From: Chloroflexota bacterium
Lineage (GTDB): Bacteria; Chloroflexota; Limnocylindria; Limnocylindrales; CSP1-4
Length of the DNA: 7,574 nt
Reading direction: 5' to 3'
Assembly (NCBI GenBank): GCA_021785115.1
Contig: JAJYGO010000241.1
Span: forward strand, 1-7,574
Shown here: piece after piece, positions 1 to 6,114 of the stretch
Numbering within the stretch: position 1 is the first letter of the stretch
How the letters are laid out: every line of letters begins with the position of its first letter
Translations under genes and position numbers: made by a program
The notes under the pieces: generated by a model
What the model was told of the DNA's origin: nothing
What the model saw: the letters and a program-made list of their open reading frames with translations, nothing else
Databases searched by the model: none

Positions 1-1
1 G

Positions 2-664
2 GGCTCGGCGCTCACCCGCGCCACCAGCCTGTGCCTGCCGCTCGGCTGCGGGTTCGAGATCAGCGTGCCCGCCACCAAGACGTTCACCAACCAGGTGATC
101 GCCTTCCTCTACCTCGCCTACCGCCTGGCCGGCCGGGACACCGCGGCGCTGGCCCGCGTGCCGGAGCTGATGGAGGCGACGATCGAGTCGGTCGCGGGCC
201 AGGTCGAGGCGCTGGCTGCCGCGCTCGCCGACCGCGACGACCTCTACTGCCTCGGCTACGGCGCCACCTACCCGATCGCCCTCGAGGGCGCCCTCAAGCT
301 CAAGGAAGTCACCTACGCCCACTGCGAGGGCATGCTGTCGACCGAGTTCAAGCACGGCCCGCTGTCGGCGGTGAGCGCGGGCTACCCGATCATCTTCGCG
401 GCCGGCCCGGACGACGTGCCGCTGATCATCAGCGGCATCAACGAGGTCAAGGTGCGGGGCGCGCGGACGATCACGATCGCCCAGGAGGACGCACGGCTCC
501 GCGCCAACGGCGACGACCTGGTCGTGCTGCCGTCGGCCGACCCCCAGGTCAGCGCCCTGCTCGCGGTGATCCCGCTGCAGCTGCTCGCCTACCACATCAG
601 CGTGCGGCGCGGCTTCGACCCGGACTTCCCGCGCAACCTGTCCAAGACGCTGACCGTGGACTGA
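2..664 (+). CDS. glmS: GlmS-like glutamine--fructose-6-phosphate aminotransferase, isomerase (SIS) half, 5' truncated
   Basis: The reading frame is open from the window edge, so the N-terminus is missing; 220 residues are visible. They cover the end of a first SIS domain (SVPATKTFTNQ, like the GlmS segment GVASTKAF) and a full second SIS domain ending in PRNLSKTLTVD, the conserved GlmS-type C-terminal tail. Aligned to E. coli GlmS by memory, the isomerase residues K485, E488, H504 and K603 correspond to visible residues 99, 102, 118 and 215 (E-to-H spacing of 16 is identical). The family converts fructose-6-phosphate to glucosamine-6-phosphate, the first step to UDP-GlcNAc and peptidoglycan, in the cytosol. 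The glutaminase domain lies outside the window if present. The EGMLSTEFKHGP and FDPDFPRNL segments differ from the commonest GlmS sequences, so a SIS-only or paralogous sugar isomerase/deaminase is possible. Confidence 0.8.
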   Translation, partial: GSALTRATSLCLPLGCGFEISVPATKTFTNQVIAFLYLAYRLAGRDTAALARVPELMEATIESVAGQVEALAAALADRDDLYCLGYGATYPIALEGALKLKEVTYAHCEGMLSTEFKHGPLSAVSAGYPIIFAAGPDDVPLIISGINEVKVRGARTITIAQEDARLRANGDDLVVLPSADPQVSALLAVIPLQLLAYHISVRRGFDPDFPRNLSKTLTVD

Positions 665-700
665 GCCTGGGGGGGCCGACCGCAGGCCGGCGGCCCAGGC
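665..700. terminator. Hairpin between convergent genes, possible terminator
   Basis: Directly after the GlmS-like stop codon a 7-bp perfect stem (GCCTGGG with CCCAGGC) encloses a second 4-bp stem (GCCG with CGGC) and a 9-nt loop. No clear T-tract follows on either strand. It sits in the 44-nt gap between two convergent genes, where a shared terminator is expected. Confidence 0.4.
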
Positions 701-708
701 CGTTCACC

Positions 709-1617
709 CTAGCGCGGCGCGCGCGGCCGCCGCCGGCGGTCACCCTGCGGCCGCCAGCCGGCGCGGCTCGCCAGGACGGCCTCGAACGCGGCGTGCGAGG
801 CGGCGTCCTCGGGGATCCACTCGTTGAAGCCGATGCCCAGCGGCTCCGACGCCTGGCTGACCATGCCCCGGAACCGGATCTCGGGGAACCCGGGCTCGCG
901 CCAGACCACCGGGTACATCCAGCGGACCTTGTCCTCGCGGGCGGGCACGGTGCGCCACAGCTCGTACAGGCGGAGCAGGCCCGGCGGGTTCGCCTCGGCG
1001 AAGGCCGTCACGACGGCCTCGAACAGCGGGCCCGGGTCGTCGAGCATCCCCTGTGCGGCCGGGACCTTCTTGTACAGGGCGACGAAGTGGGCGAGCAGCT
1101 CCTCCCAGTTGGCCAGCCGCGACGCGATCCTCGGCTCCGCCATCGCGACGAACATGTTGGCCGCGGCCCGAGTCCGCCCGCCCAGCTCGGCCGCGAGGTC
1201 GATCTGCCACAGCGCCTGCGCGGCCCGGTTGGCGGCCGCGATCTCGCCCAGCTCGTTGCCGGTGAACATGGGCCACGGCACGCGCTCCACGAACTCGCGG
1301 ACCTCGGCCAGCGTGAAGTAGTAGCCGCCCCTGGGCCCCGTGTCGAAGCGCACCTCGCGGTGGTGGAAGCCGCGCGCGGTCATGATCCGGTGCGCGGTCG
1401 CCCAGTCCACCTGGAGCGCGCCGAGCAGGCGCTCGAGCGCCAGCTGGCGCGGCCGCCGGTCCCCGTGCTCGTACTTGCGGACGGTGTCCGCGTCGAGCCC
1501 GACCCGCTCGCCGAGCTGCGCCTGGGTCAGGCCCACCCTGCGCCGCTCCTCGCGCAACATCTCATTCCACGTCGCGCCCTGGTCGCCGCCGGCCAGCTCG
1601 CCGCCACTTCGAGCCAT
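709..1617 (-). CDS. XRE-family HTH regulator with PAS/MmyB-like C-terminal sensor region
   Basis: A 302-aa cytosolic DNA-binding protein. Residues about 20-72 form an XRE/Cro-type helix-turn-helix (LTQAQLGERVGLDADTVRKY, with the KYEHGDRRP turn typical of the family). Residues about 113-145 (WPMFTGNELGEIAAANRAAQALW) look like the PAS-like opening of MmyB-type ligand-binding halves, in which an aromatic or hydrophobic ligand is thought to tune DNA binding; the ligand is unknown. The last 15 residues are Arg/Pro-rich and probably disordered. The ATG at 1617 is preceded by GAGGTG (minus strand, 1622-1627) at good spacing; an internal Met at residue 20 could be an alternative start. It is divergent from the MFS transporter across about 150 bp, which is compatible with local regulation of that transporter (inference). 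Confidence 0.85.
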   Translation of the reverse strand: MARSGGELAGGDQGATWNEMLREERRRVGLTQAQLGERVGLDADTVRKYEHGDRRPRQLALERLLGALQVDWATAHRIMTARGFHHREVRFDTGPRGGYYFTLAEVREFVERVPWPMFTGNELGEIAAANRAAQALWQIDLAAELGGRTRAAANMFVAMAEPRIASRLANWEELLAHFVALYKKVPAAQGMLDDPGPLFEAVVTAFAEANPPGLLRLYELWRTVPAREDKVRWMYPVVWREPGFPEIRFRGMVSQASEPLGIGFNEWIPEDAASHAAFEAVLASRAGWRPQGDRRRRPRAPR

Positions 1618-1665
1618 GCAGCACCTCGTCCACCCCTGCCGCCGCTGCGCGGCACGCCTCGGGCG

Positions 1666-1671
1666 AGCGTA
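1666..1671 (-). promoter_or_regulatory. Extended -10 promoter candidate for the XRE regulator
   Basis: On the minus strand TGC-TACGCT gives an extended -10 (TGn plus TAnnnT). It would start transcription about 40 nt upstream of the regulator ATG and upstream of its GAGGTG ribosome site. No recognisable -35 is present. Confidence 0.4.
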
Positions 1672-1768
1672 GCAGCGCGCCCGCCCGCCGGGCCGCGGTT
1701 TCGCGATGAGGTCCGGCAGGTGCAGACGACCGCGCGGGGCGCGCTCGGCACGCGCATCATCTGGGCGG

Positions 1769-3082
1769 ATGGACGCCGCCGAGCCCCGCCCCTACGGGAC
1801 GATCGAAGCACCCGCCCGCCGCCCCGCGACCCGCCTCGGGGTCTGGCCGATGCTCGCCCTCGCCGGCTACTGGCTGGGGATATCGGCGATGTGGGCCGGC
1901 CTGGCGTCGATCCTGTCGGGCCGGCTCGAGTTCGAGGGCATGGTCCCCCGCGGGACCGAGGGCGACGCGCTGTTCCGGATGCTCGCGGCGGGCGGCTTGG
2001 TCGCCATCGTCCTGCAGCCGGCCGTGGGCGCGCTGTCGGACCACACCGCGACCCGCTGGGGCCGGCGACGGCCGTACATCGCGGCCGGGGCGCTCGGCGA
2101 CCTCGTGTTCCTGGCCGGCATCGCCACCTCGCACACGGTCCTCGCGATCGCCGGGTTCGTGTTCGCCCTCCAGGTGTCCTCGAACACCGCGCAGGGCCCC
2201 TACCAGGGGCTGGTCCCCGACCTCGTCCCGGACACGCAGCTCGGCTCGGCGTCCGGGCTCGTCGGCCTCATGACGGCGCTCGGCAACGTGGCCGGGTACC
2301 TCGTGGGGGCGGCTGCCATCGCGACGGGCCGGTACGCCGCCGCGACCGTCGGCCTCGGCCTGCTCGAGGCCGCCGCGATGGTCGCGCTCGTGGCCAGCGT
2401 GCGCGAGCCGCGGGTTGCGCTCGACCGCGGCGGGCGCTCGTGGCCCGCGGTCGCCCGCGGGGCGCTGGGCCGCGACGTGCTCCGCGAGCGCAGCTTCGCG
2501 TGGCTCGTGGCGTCCCGGCTGGCGTTCCTCGCCGGCGGCGCGGTCCTCACGACCTTCGCCCCGTTCTACGCCGCGCGCTGCTTCGGGCTGGGGCCGTCCG
2601 CCACGGGCGCCGTCATCGCTGCCGTCGTCGGCATGGTGGCGGTGGGAACACTGGCCGCCGTGCTCCCGGCGGCCCGCCTGTCGGACCGCGTCGGCCGACG
2701 GCGGGTGATCTGGGCGGCGTGCGCGGTGAGCGCGTCCGGGCTCGCCGTGATGGCGGTCGCCCCCTCCGTGCCCGTCGCGGCCGGCGGCGCCGTGATCTTC
2801 GGGACCGGGACCGGCGCCTTCCTCGGGGTCGACTGGGCGCTGCTGTCCGAGCTCGTGCCGCTGGCGTCCGCCGGCCGCTTCATGGGCATCGCCAACGTGG
2901 CCGCTGGATCCGCGGGCCTCCTGGCGGCGGCCGTGGGCGGCACCGTGATGGACCTGGTCGGCGGGGCCGCCGCGTCGCCCGCGGGCCCGCGCGCCGCGCT
3001 CGCCGTCGGGGCGCTGGGCGTCGTCGCCGCGGCCCTCCTGCTGCGCCCCGTGCGCGAGCCGGGTCGCTCCGCCTCGACCTGA
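1769..3082 (+). CDS. MFS transporter, 12-TM, SLC45/GPH-like
   Basis: A 437-aa integral membrane protein with about twelve hydrophobic segments (first near residues 24-44, last near 408-427), the usual MFS length. The inter-TM2/3 signature is clear: GALSDHTATRWGRRRP at residues 87-102, with the basic WGRRRP form seen in SLC45/sucrose-type and GPH-like carriers. A second, degenerate copy (LSDRVGRRR, 304-312) opens the C-terminal half. TM4-5 carries YQGLVPDLVPDTQLGSASG, also typical of that branch. The substrate is unknown; a sugar or small organic solute is a reasonable guess. I chose the ATG at 1769 because the protein upstream of it (from an in-frame ATG at 1706) is Arg-rich and unlike a transporter N-terminus. 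No Shine-Dalgarno lies before 1769; a CATCAT -10-like hexamer at 1755-1760 would make the mRNA nearly leaderless. It is divergent from the XRE regulator. Confidence 0.85.
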   Translation: MDAAEPRPYGTIEAPARRPATRLGVWPMLALAGYWLGISAMWAGLASILSGRLEFEGMVPRGTEGDALFRMLAAGGLVAIVLQPAVGALSDHTATRWGRRRPYIAAGALGDLVFLAGIATSHTVLAIAGFVFALQVSSNTAQGPYQGLVPDLVPDTQLGSASGLVGLMTALGNVAGYLVGAAAIATGRYAAATVGLGLLEAAAMVALVASVREPRVALDRGGRSWPAVARGALGRDVLRERSFAWLVASRLAFLAGGAVLTTFAPFYAARCFGLGPSATGAVIAAVVGMVAVGTLAAVLPAARLSDRVGRRRVIWAACAVSASGLAVMAVAPSVPVAAGGAVIFGTGTGAFLGVDWALLSELVPLASAGRFMGIANVAAGSAGLLAAAVGGTVMDLVGGAAASPAGPRAALAVGALGVVAAALLLRPVREPGRSAST

Positions 3083-3466
3083 CAGCATTCGGAGGAGGCC
3101 TGCACCGGCGCCGTCCGTCACCCAGCACGAGAATTGATGCCGACCGGCACAAGATGTCCCGCTCCGACGGTTGACGATCGGTCGGCGACGCGGTTCGCTC
3201 CGCCTGCCGGCCCTTGGGGGGCGGGCCGGCAATATCTCCTGCTGCCGCCTCTTCGCCCTGCCACCCGTCCGAAACGTCCGACTACAGCGCGCCTTGCGTC
3301 TCGGTCGCCATGATCGAGACCGTCGACACGGGTACGGGACTGGCTCGGATGCCTGACGACGCGCGGGCGGATCCCGCCGGACCGCGTATCGTTCCGGCCA
3401 CTGCGTCCGGCCGTCCGATCGCCGCCCAAGCCGCGAACGGCCCGGACCGACAGGGAGGAGCGTCCC
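3083..3466. other. 384-bp gap without a convincing gene
   Basis: Frames here are open only as extensions of shadow frames of the neighbouring genes, and no candidate start has both a ribosome site and protein-like composition. It holds a strong hairpin (3206-3230), a 6-bp inverted repeat (GTCTCG at 3298-3303 with CGAGAC at 3315-3320), a TTGACG hexamer at 3171-3176 without a good -10 partner, and a TATCGT hexamer at 3387-3392 that could be the cupin -10. I recognise no tRNA or riboswitch. Confidence 0.5.
3206..3230. repeat. Perfect 8-bp inverted repeat / hairpin
   Basis: GCCGGCCC pairs perfectly with GGGCCGGC around a 9-nt loop (TTGGGGGGC). It lies about 120 nt after the MFS stop codon. The following AATATCTCCT is not a T-tract, so it may be a weak terminator or RNA-end-protecting structure for the MFS transcript, or an element of the cupin upstream region. 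Confidence 0.4.
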
Positions 3467-3811
3467 ATGAGCGACGAGCAGCCGGCGCCCCAGTCGAGAG
3501 GCGTCACCGCGGAGCTGCTTGGCACGGTCGACCTCGCCGGCGAGATCGAGGGCATGGCAGGGCACCGGCTGCGGATGCGGCGGTTCACGATCGAGCCCGG
3601 CGGCGTCCTCGGGCCGCTCCACGACCATGCCGGGCGGCCGGGGATCGTCTACATCCTGCAGGGGACGATCACCGACCACCGAGACGGGGTCGCCACGGAC
3701 TACGGCCCGGGCCTGGGCTGGCCGGAGGATCGGCACACGCTCCACTGGCTCGAGAACCGGGGGACGGTCCCGGCCGTGGAGGTCTCAGTGGACATCGTCC
3801 GGCAGGAGTGA
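3467..3811 (+). CDS. Small single-domain cupin protein
   Basis: A 114-aa cytosolic protein, one cupin beta-barrel long. Cupin motif 1 spans residues 45-66 (GGVLGPLHDHAGRPGIVYILQG) with the metal-type histidines H52 and H54. The usual Glu between HxH and the last Gly is occupied by Gly59. Motif 2 is WPEDRHTLHWLEN, with H93 and N97 in the canonical HxxxN spacing and an extra H90. Family roles range from metal-dependent dioxygenases and isomerases to sugar or ligand binding; nothing here picks one. The start is firm: GGGAGGAG at 3453-3460 precedes the ATG by 6 nt. It is monocistronic, with a hairpin 13 nt after the stop. Confidence 0.8.
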   Translation: MSDEQPAPQSRGVTAELLGTVDLAGEIEGMAGHRLRMRRFTIEPGGVLGPLHDHAGRPGIVYILQGTITDHRDGVATDYGPGLGWPEDRHTLHWLENRGTVPAVEVSVDIVRQE

Positions 3812-3824
3812 GCGACCGGGCGGC

Positions 3825-3856
3825 GCCGGCGCAGCGAGGCGACCTCGCCTGCCGGC
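3825..3856 (+). terminator. Two-stage hairpin after the cupin gene
   Basis: GCCGGC (3825-3830) pairs with GCCGGC (3851-3856), enclosing GCGAGG (3834-3839) paired with CCTCGC (3843-3848) around a 3-nt loop. Only CTTCCC follows rather than a T-run. The position just after the cupin stop favours a terminator. Confidence 0.5.
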
Positions 3857-3876
3857 CTTCCCATCTGAGGCCAGCG

Positions 3877-3924
3877 GGCGCCCTCGACGGAGCCGCCCCG
3901 GCCCGGGACTCCGTCGGGGGCGCC
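3877..3924. terminator. 16-bp hairpin between convergent cupin and secreted-protein genes
   Basis: GGCGCCCTCGACGGAG (3877-3892) pairs with CTCCGTCGGGGGCGCC (3909-3924) over 16 positions, with one T/G wobble and a 16-nt loop. It lies 56 nt beyond the stop codon of the minus-strand secreted gene and can act on transcripts from both sides. No T-tract is seen on either strand. Confidence 0.55.
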
Positions 3925-3979
3925 TCGGCAGACCGGGCCGTCGCAGCACGGATGCGCGCGAGGCCCGGCTGTCCGGCTG

Positions 3980-4948
3980 CTAGTAGCTGAGCACGCAGCC
4001 CCCGGCGTCGCTGTTGAAGGCGTTGCTCCAGAGCGATTGGACCGGGAACGTGCTGCCATCGGGGAACGTGACGTCCGCCGCCGCCCCCTGCCCGGACGAG
4101 ATCCAGGCGCACTTGTCGCCGTTCTCGAGGCCGCTGCTGTCGAGCCACCCGCCGCTCGGGAACTGGTCGGTGATCGTCTCCGCCAACTCGTGGCCCTCGA
4201 CGATCGTGATGCCGGCGTCGGCGCCGAGGCCGTTGAAGTTCGCGCCGCAGCTGGCGCCGGCGTCGGTGATGTACGGGAGGTTCGTGTAGGCGACGGTGCC
4301 GTAGGTCGAGGACGTCGAGCTGTGCCAGGCGCAGTAGCGGGTGCCGAAGCCGCTGGCGTTGTTGCCGGTCGCGGTCGCGATCACGTACTGCGTGCTGGCG
4401 TTGCTGCCGGACGCGGTGTTGCCGAAATACGCTGCCGCCTTGACCGCCTCGGCGGCGAGCTGCGACTGCGACGGCTTGGACGGCGCGGCGCTGCCGCTGT
4501 CGGACCAGACACCGGTGAGGATGCCGACCTGGTTGCCGGCGGGCGTCCCCGCGCCGTTGCAGAAGATGGTGCCGCTCGCCACACCCTGGCAGTACTGCGT
4601 CACGCTGTTGAGCCAGGAGCTGCTGCCAACCCCGCTCATGAAGCTCTGGAGGATCGCCGCCTCCCCGGACGGGTCGGGGTTCGTCCCTGTCGTCCACTGC
4701 GAGCCCCAGAAGACGAGGTAGACCCTGGGCGCGGTCTCCACGTTCCCGCCGTGGTAGGAGAGGTTGCTCGACGTGCCGCCGCCCCCGCCGCCTGGGCCGT
4801 GGCCGTGCCCGCCGAAGACGCGCATGACCGAGACCGGGCCGAAGGGCGCGGATCCGACTGGCGGCGCCGCGGAGGCGCCCTGGGCGAGTGCGAGCGTGAG
4901 AAGCGCACCGACGACGAGAGCGGCGAGGCGGCGACCGCTGGAACGCAT
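3980..4948 (-). CDS. Secreted protein with HExxE motif, EXORDIUM/Phi-1-like, possible metallohydrolase
   Basis: A 322-aa exported protein. Residues 1-27 are a Sec signal peptide (RR, hydrophobic core LAALVVGALLTLALA, cleavage after ASA). A Gly/His linker (GGHGHGPGGGGGG, 46-58) leads to the mature domain. YHGGNVETAPRVYLVFWG (65-82) resembles the YHGG...WYG opening of EXORDIUM/phosphate-induced-1 proteins. VEGHELAETITDQFPSGGW (250-268) followed by LENGDKCAW resembles their HExAE...EIGDxC block. H253, E254, E257 and E275/D278 could bind metal; the motif is HExxE, not HExxH, so peptidase activity is unproven. Six cysteines (120, 130, 206, 234, 280, 318) suggest disulfides. I chose the ATG at 4948 because the signal peptide begins there and GGAG (4956-4959) precedes it by 7 nt; the open frame to 5167 lacks protein character. 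Confidence 0.75.
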   Translation of the reverse strand: MRSSGRRLAALVVGALLTLALAQGASAAPPVGSAPFGPVSVMRVFGGHGHGPGGGGGGTSSNLSYHGGNVETAPRVYLVFWGSQWTTGTNPDPSGEAAILQSFMSGVGSSSWLNSVTQYCQGVASGTIFCNGAGTPAGNQVGILTGVWSDSGSAAPSKPSQSQLAAEAVKAAAYFGNTASGSNASTQYVIATATGNNASGFGTRYCAWHSSTSSTYGTVAYTNLPYITDAGASCGANFNGLGADAGITIVEGHELAETITDQFPSGGWLDSSGLENGDKCAWISSGQGAAADVTFPDGSTFPVQSLWSNAFNSDAGGCVLSY

Positions 4949-4977
4949 GGGGCGACTCCGTGGAGTGGGACGACCGG

Positions 4978-4993
4978 CCCGGCGAGCGCCGGG
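4978..4993. repeat. Tight 7-bp inverted repeat in the secreted-gene leader
   Basis: CCCGGCG, AG, CGCCGGG is a perfect inverted repeat with a 2-bp centre. It lies inside the predicted 5' leader of the secreted-protein mRNA, 29 nt upstream of its ATG. It could be a DNA operator or an RNA stem affecting translation. Confidence 0.4.
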
Positions 4994-4999
4994 ATGAGA

Positions 5000-5037
5000 C
5001 TTGCCGGACCATACGCCGCTGTCGGAATGTCGGCAAG
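5000..5037. promoter_or_regulatory. Spaced inverted repeat flanking the secreted-gene promoter
   Basis: CTTGCCG (5000-5006) and CGGCAAG (5031-5037) form a perfect 7-bp inverted repeat with 24 nt between. One arm covers the predicted -35 of the secreted-protein gene and the other lies at its predicted transcription start, so it is a plausible repressor operator. Confidence 0.35.
5008..5036 (-). promoter_or_regulatory. Promoter candidate for the secreted-protein gene
   Basis: Minus strand: TTGCCG (5036-5031), a 17-nt spacer, then TATGGT (5013-5008). Each hexamer matches 4 of 6 consensus positions with ideal spacing. Predicted transcription begins near 5001, giving a leader of about 53 nt with a ribosome site. 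Confidence 0.5.
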
Positions 5038-5162
5038 GGACCTTGGAGATTCCGGTGCCCGCAGGCGCCACAGCCGGACCAGGCCCCTCGCAATCCGGGA
5101 CGCAGCGGTGCGGTGGACCGCCGGTAGCGGCGGCTGTCGACGCCCGTCGCCGGAGACGCCCA

Positions 5163-5168
5163 TACACT
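5163..5168 (+). promoter_or_regulatory. -10 element placed for leaderless transcription of the oxidoreductase gene
   Basis: TACACT (TAnnnT) ends 7 nt before the ATG at 5176, so transcription would start at or next to the start codon. There is no Shine-Dalgarno in the preceding bases, which agrees. A -35 is not clear. Confidence 0.5.
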
Positions 5169-5175
5169 TGGGCCC

Positions 5176-6114
5176 ATGACAGACATCAAGATCGGTGCCC
5201 TCTGCTGGAACCAGTACTCCGACTTCAAGTCGCTGTTCGACGCGGGCCTCCGCGCCGAGCGGCTCGGCTACGACACGCTGTGGACCTGGGATCACGTGTA
5301 CCCGATCGTCGGCGACTCGAACGGCCCCAACTACGAGGGCTGGCTGACGATCACCGCCTGGGCGACCGCCACCGAGCGCATCCGGGTCGGCCTGATGGTG
5401 GGCGCGAACACCTTCCGAGCGCCCACGCTCACCGCCAAGATGGCCACCACGCTCGACCACATCAGCTCGGGCCGCGCGATCCTGGGCATCGGCGGCGCGT
5501 GGTTCGAGGAGGAGCACGAGGCGTTCGGGCTCGACTTCGGCTCCGGCTTCCCGGAGCGCCTGCGCTGGCTGGGCGAGGCGCTGCCGCTGATGCGCGGCAT
5601 GCTCGACGGCACGGAGCCGTCCGCAGCGGGCGACCACTACCGCGCCAAGAACGTCCGCAACCTGCCCGCGCCGGTCCAGGCGCACCTGCCGATCTGCATC
5701 GGCGGGGGCGGCGAGCAGGTGACCCTCAAGCTGGTCGCCAAGTACGGCGACATGAACAACATCGGCGGCACGCCCGATGAGATGGCCCACAAGGAGGAGG
5801 TCCTCCTGCGCCACTGCGAGACGGTGGGCCGCGATCCCGCCACGATCGAGCGCACGACGGGCATCGGCACGGTGTTCATCCGCGACGACCCCAAGGAGGC
5901 GCAGCGCCTGTTCGAGGCGGCCTTCGCCCGCAACCGCGTCGCCCGGCTGTGGGCCGACCAGCCGGTCGGGACGGTGGAGCAGGTGGTGGAGAAGCTGGCG
6001 CCCAAGGTCCGGCTCGGCTACCGCCACCTGATCGCCGGCGTCCCGGCCGACTACGACGAGGAGTCGATGACGCGGTTCGCCACCGAGGTGAAGCCGCTGC
6101 TCGAGCAGCTCTAG
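5176..6114 (+). CDS. LLM-class F420-dependent oxidoreductase, Rv1855c-like
   Basis: A 312-aa cytosolic TIM-barrel flavin/F420 enzyme of the luciferase-like monooxygenase superfamily, full length for the family. Visible blocks: LGYDTLWTWDHVYPIVG (30-46), ATERIRVGLMVGANTFR (65-81), KMATTLDHISSGR then AILGIGGAWFEEEHEAFGL (88-119, the signature of this branch), SGFPERLRWLGEALPLMRGM (123-142), LPICIGGGGEQVTLKLVAKYGDMNN (171-195). These match what I know of the probable F420-dependent Rv1855c subfamily. The substrate is unknown; such enzymes pass hydride between reduced F420 (or FMNH2) and diverse organic substrates. Presence implies the host makes F420, but no F420 biosynthesis gene is in view. 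It is divergent from the secreted protein and its stop codon directly touches that of the convergent CGNR gene. Confidence 0.9.
   Translation: MTDIKIGALCWNQYSDFKSLFDAGLRAERLGYDTLWTWDHVYPIVGDSNGPNYEGWLTITAWATATERIRVGLMVGANTFRAPTLTAKMATTLDHISSGRAILGIGGAWFEEEHEAFGLDFGSGFPERLRWLGEALPLMRGMLDGTEPSAAGDHYRAKNVRNLPAPVQAHLPICIGGGGEQVTLKLVAKYGDMNNIGGTPDEMAHKEEVLLRHCETVGRDPATIERTTGIGTVFIRDDPKEAQRLFEAAFARNRVARLWADQPVGTVEQVVEKLAPKVRLGYRHLIAGVPADYDEESMTRFATEVKPLLEQL

Noticed and set aside
1706..1768. MFS start at 1706
   Set aside because: The added 21 residues are Arg/Ser-rich and unlike a transporter N-terminus; the ATG at 1769 precedes a sensible cytoplasmic N-tail.
31..3174. A 1047-residue open frame on the plus strand
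   Set aside because: It runs across a GlmS-like gene, an opposing XRE gene and an MFS gene in other frames. Its product is Arg/Pro/Gly-rich with no domain, typical of stop-poor shadow frames in high-GC DNA.
1757..3745. A 662-residue open frame on the minus strand
   Set aside because: It is antisense to the MFS and cupin genes. Its composition (Arg, Gly, Glu, Asp, His runs) is that of a shadow frame.
3310..3990. A plus-strand open frame starting in the gap and running through the cupin gene
   Set aside because: It has no ribosome site and a shadow-type composition, and it crosses the well-supported cupin gene in another frame.
4177..4200. Classical HExxH zinc protease motif in the secreted protein
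   Set aside because: The residues read HELAE, so the second His of HExxH is absent; I therefore call it HExxE and leave the activity open.
4949..5167. N-terminal extension of the secreted protein to the ATG at 5167
   Set aside because: The extension has no protein character and covers the predicted promoter; the signal peptide and ribosome site fit the ATG at 4948.
4037..5179. A 380-residue plus-strand open frame opposite the secreted protein
   Set aside because: It is a shadow of the secreted-protein gene, which has a signal peptide, motifs and a ribosome site on the other strand.
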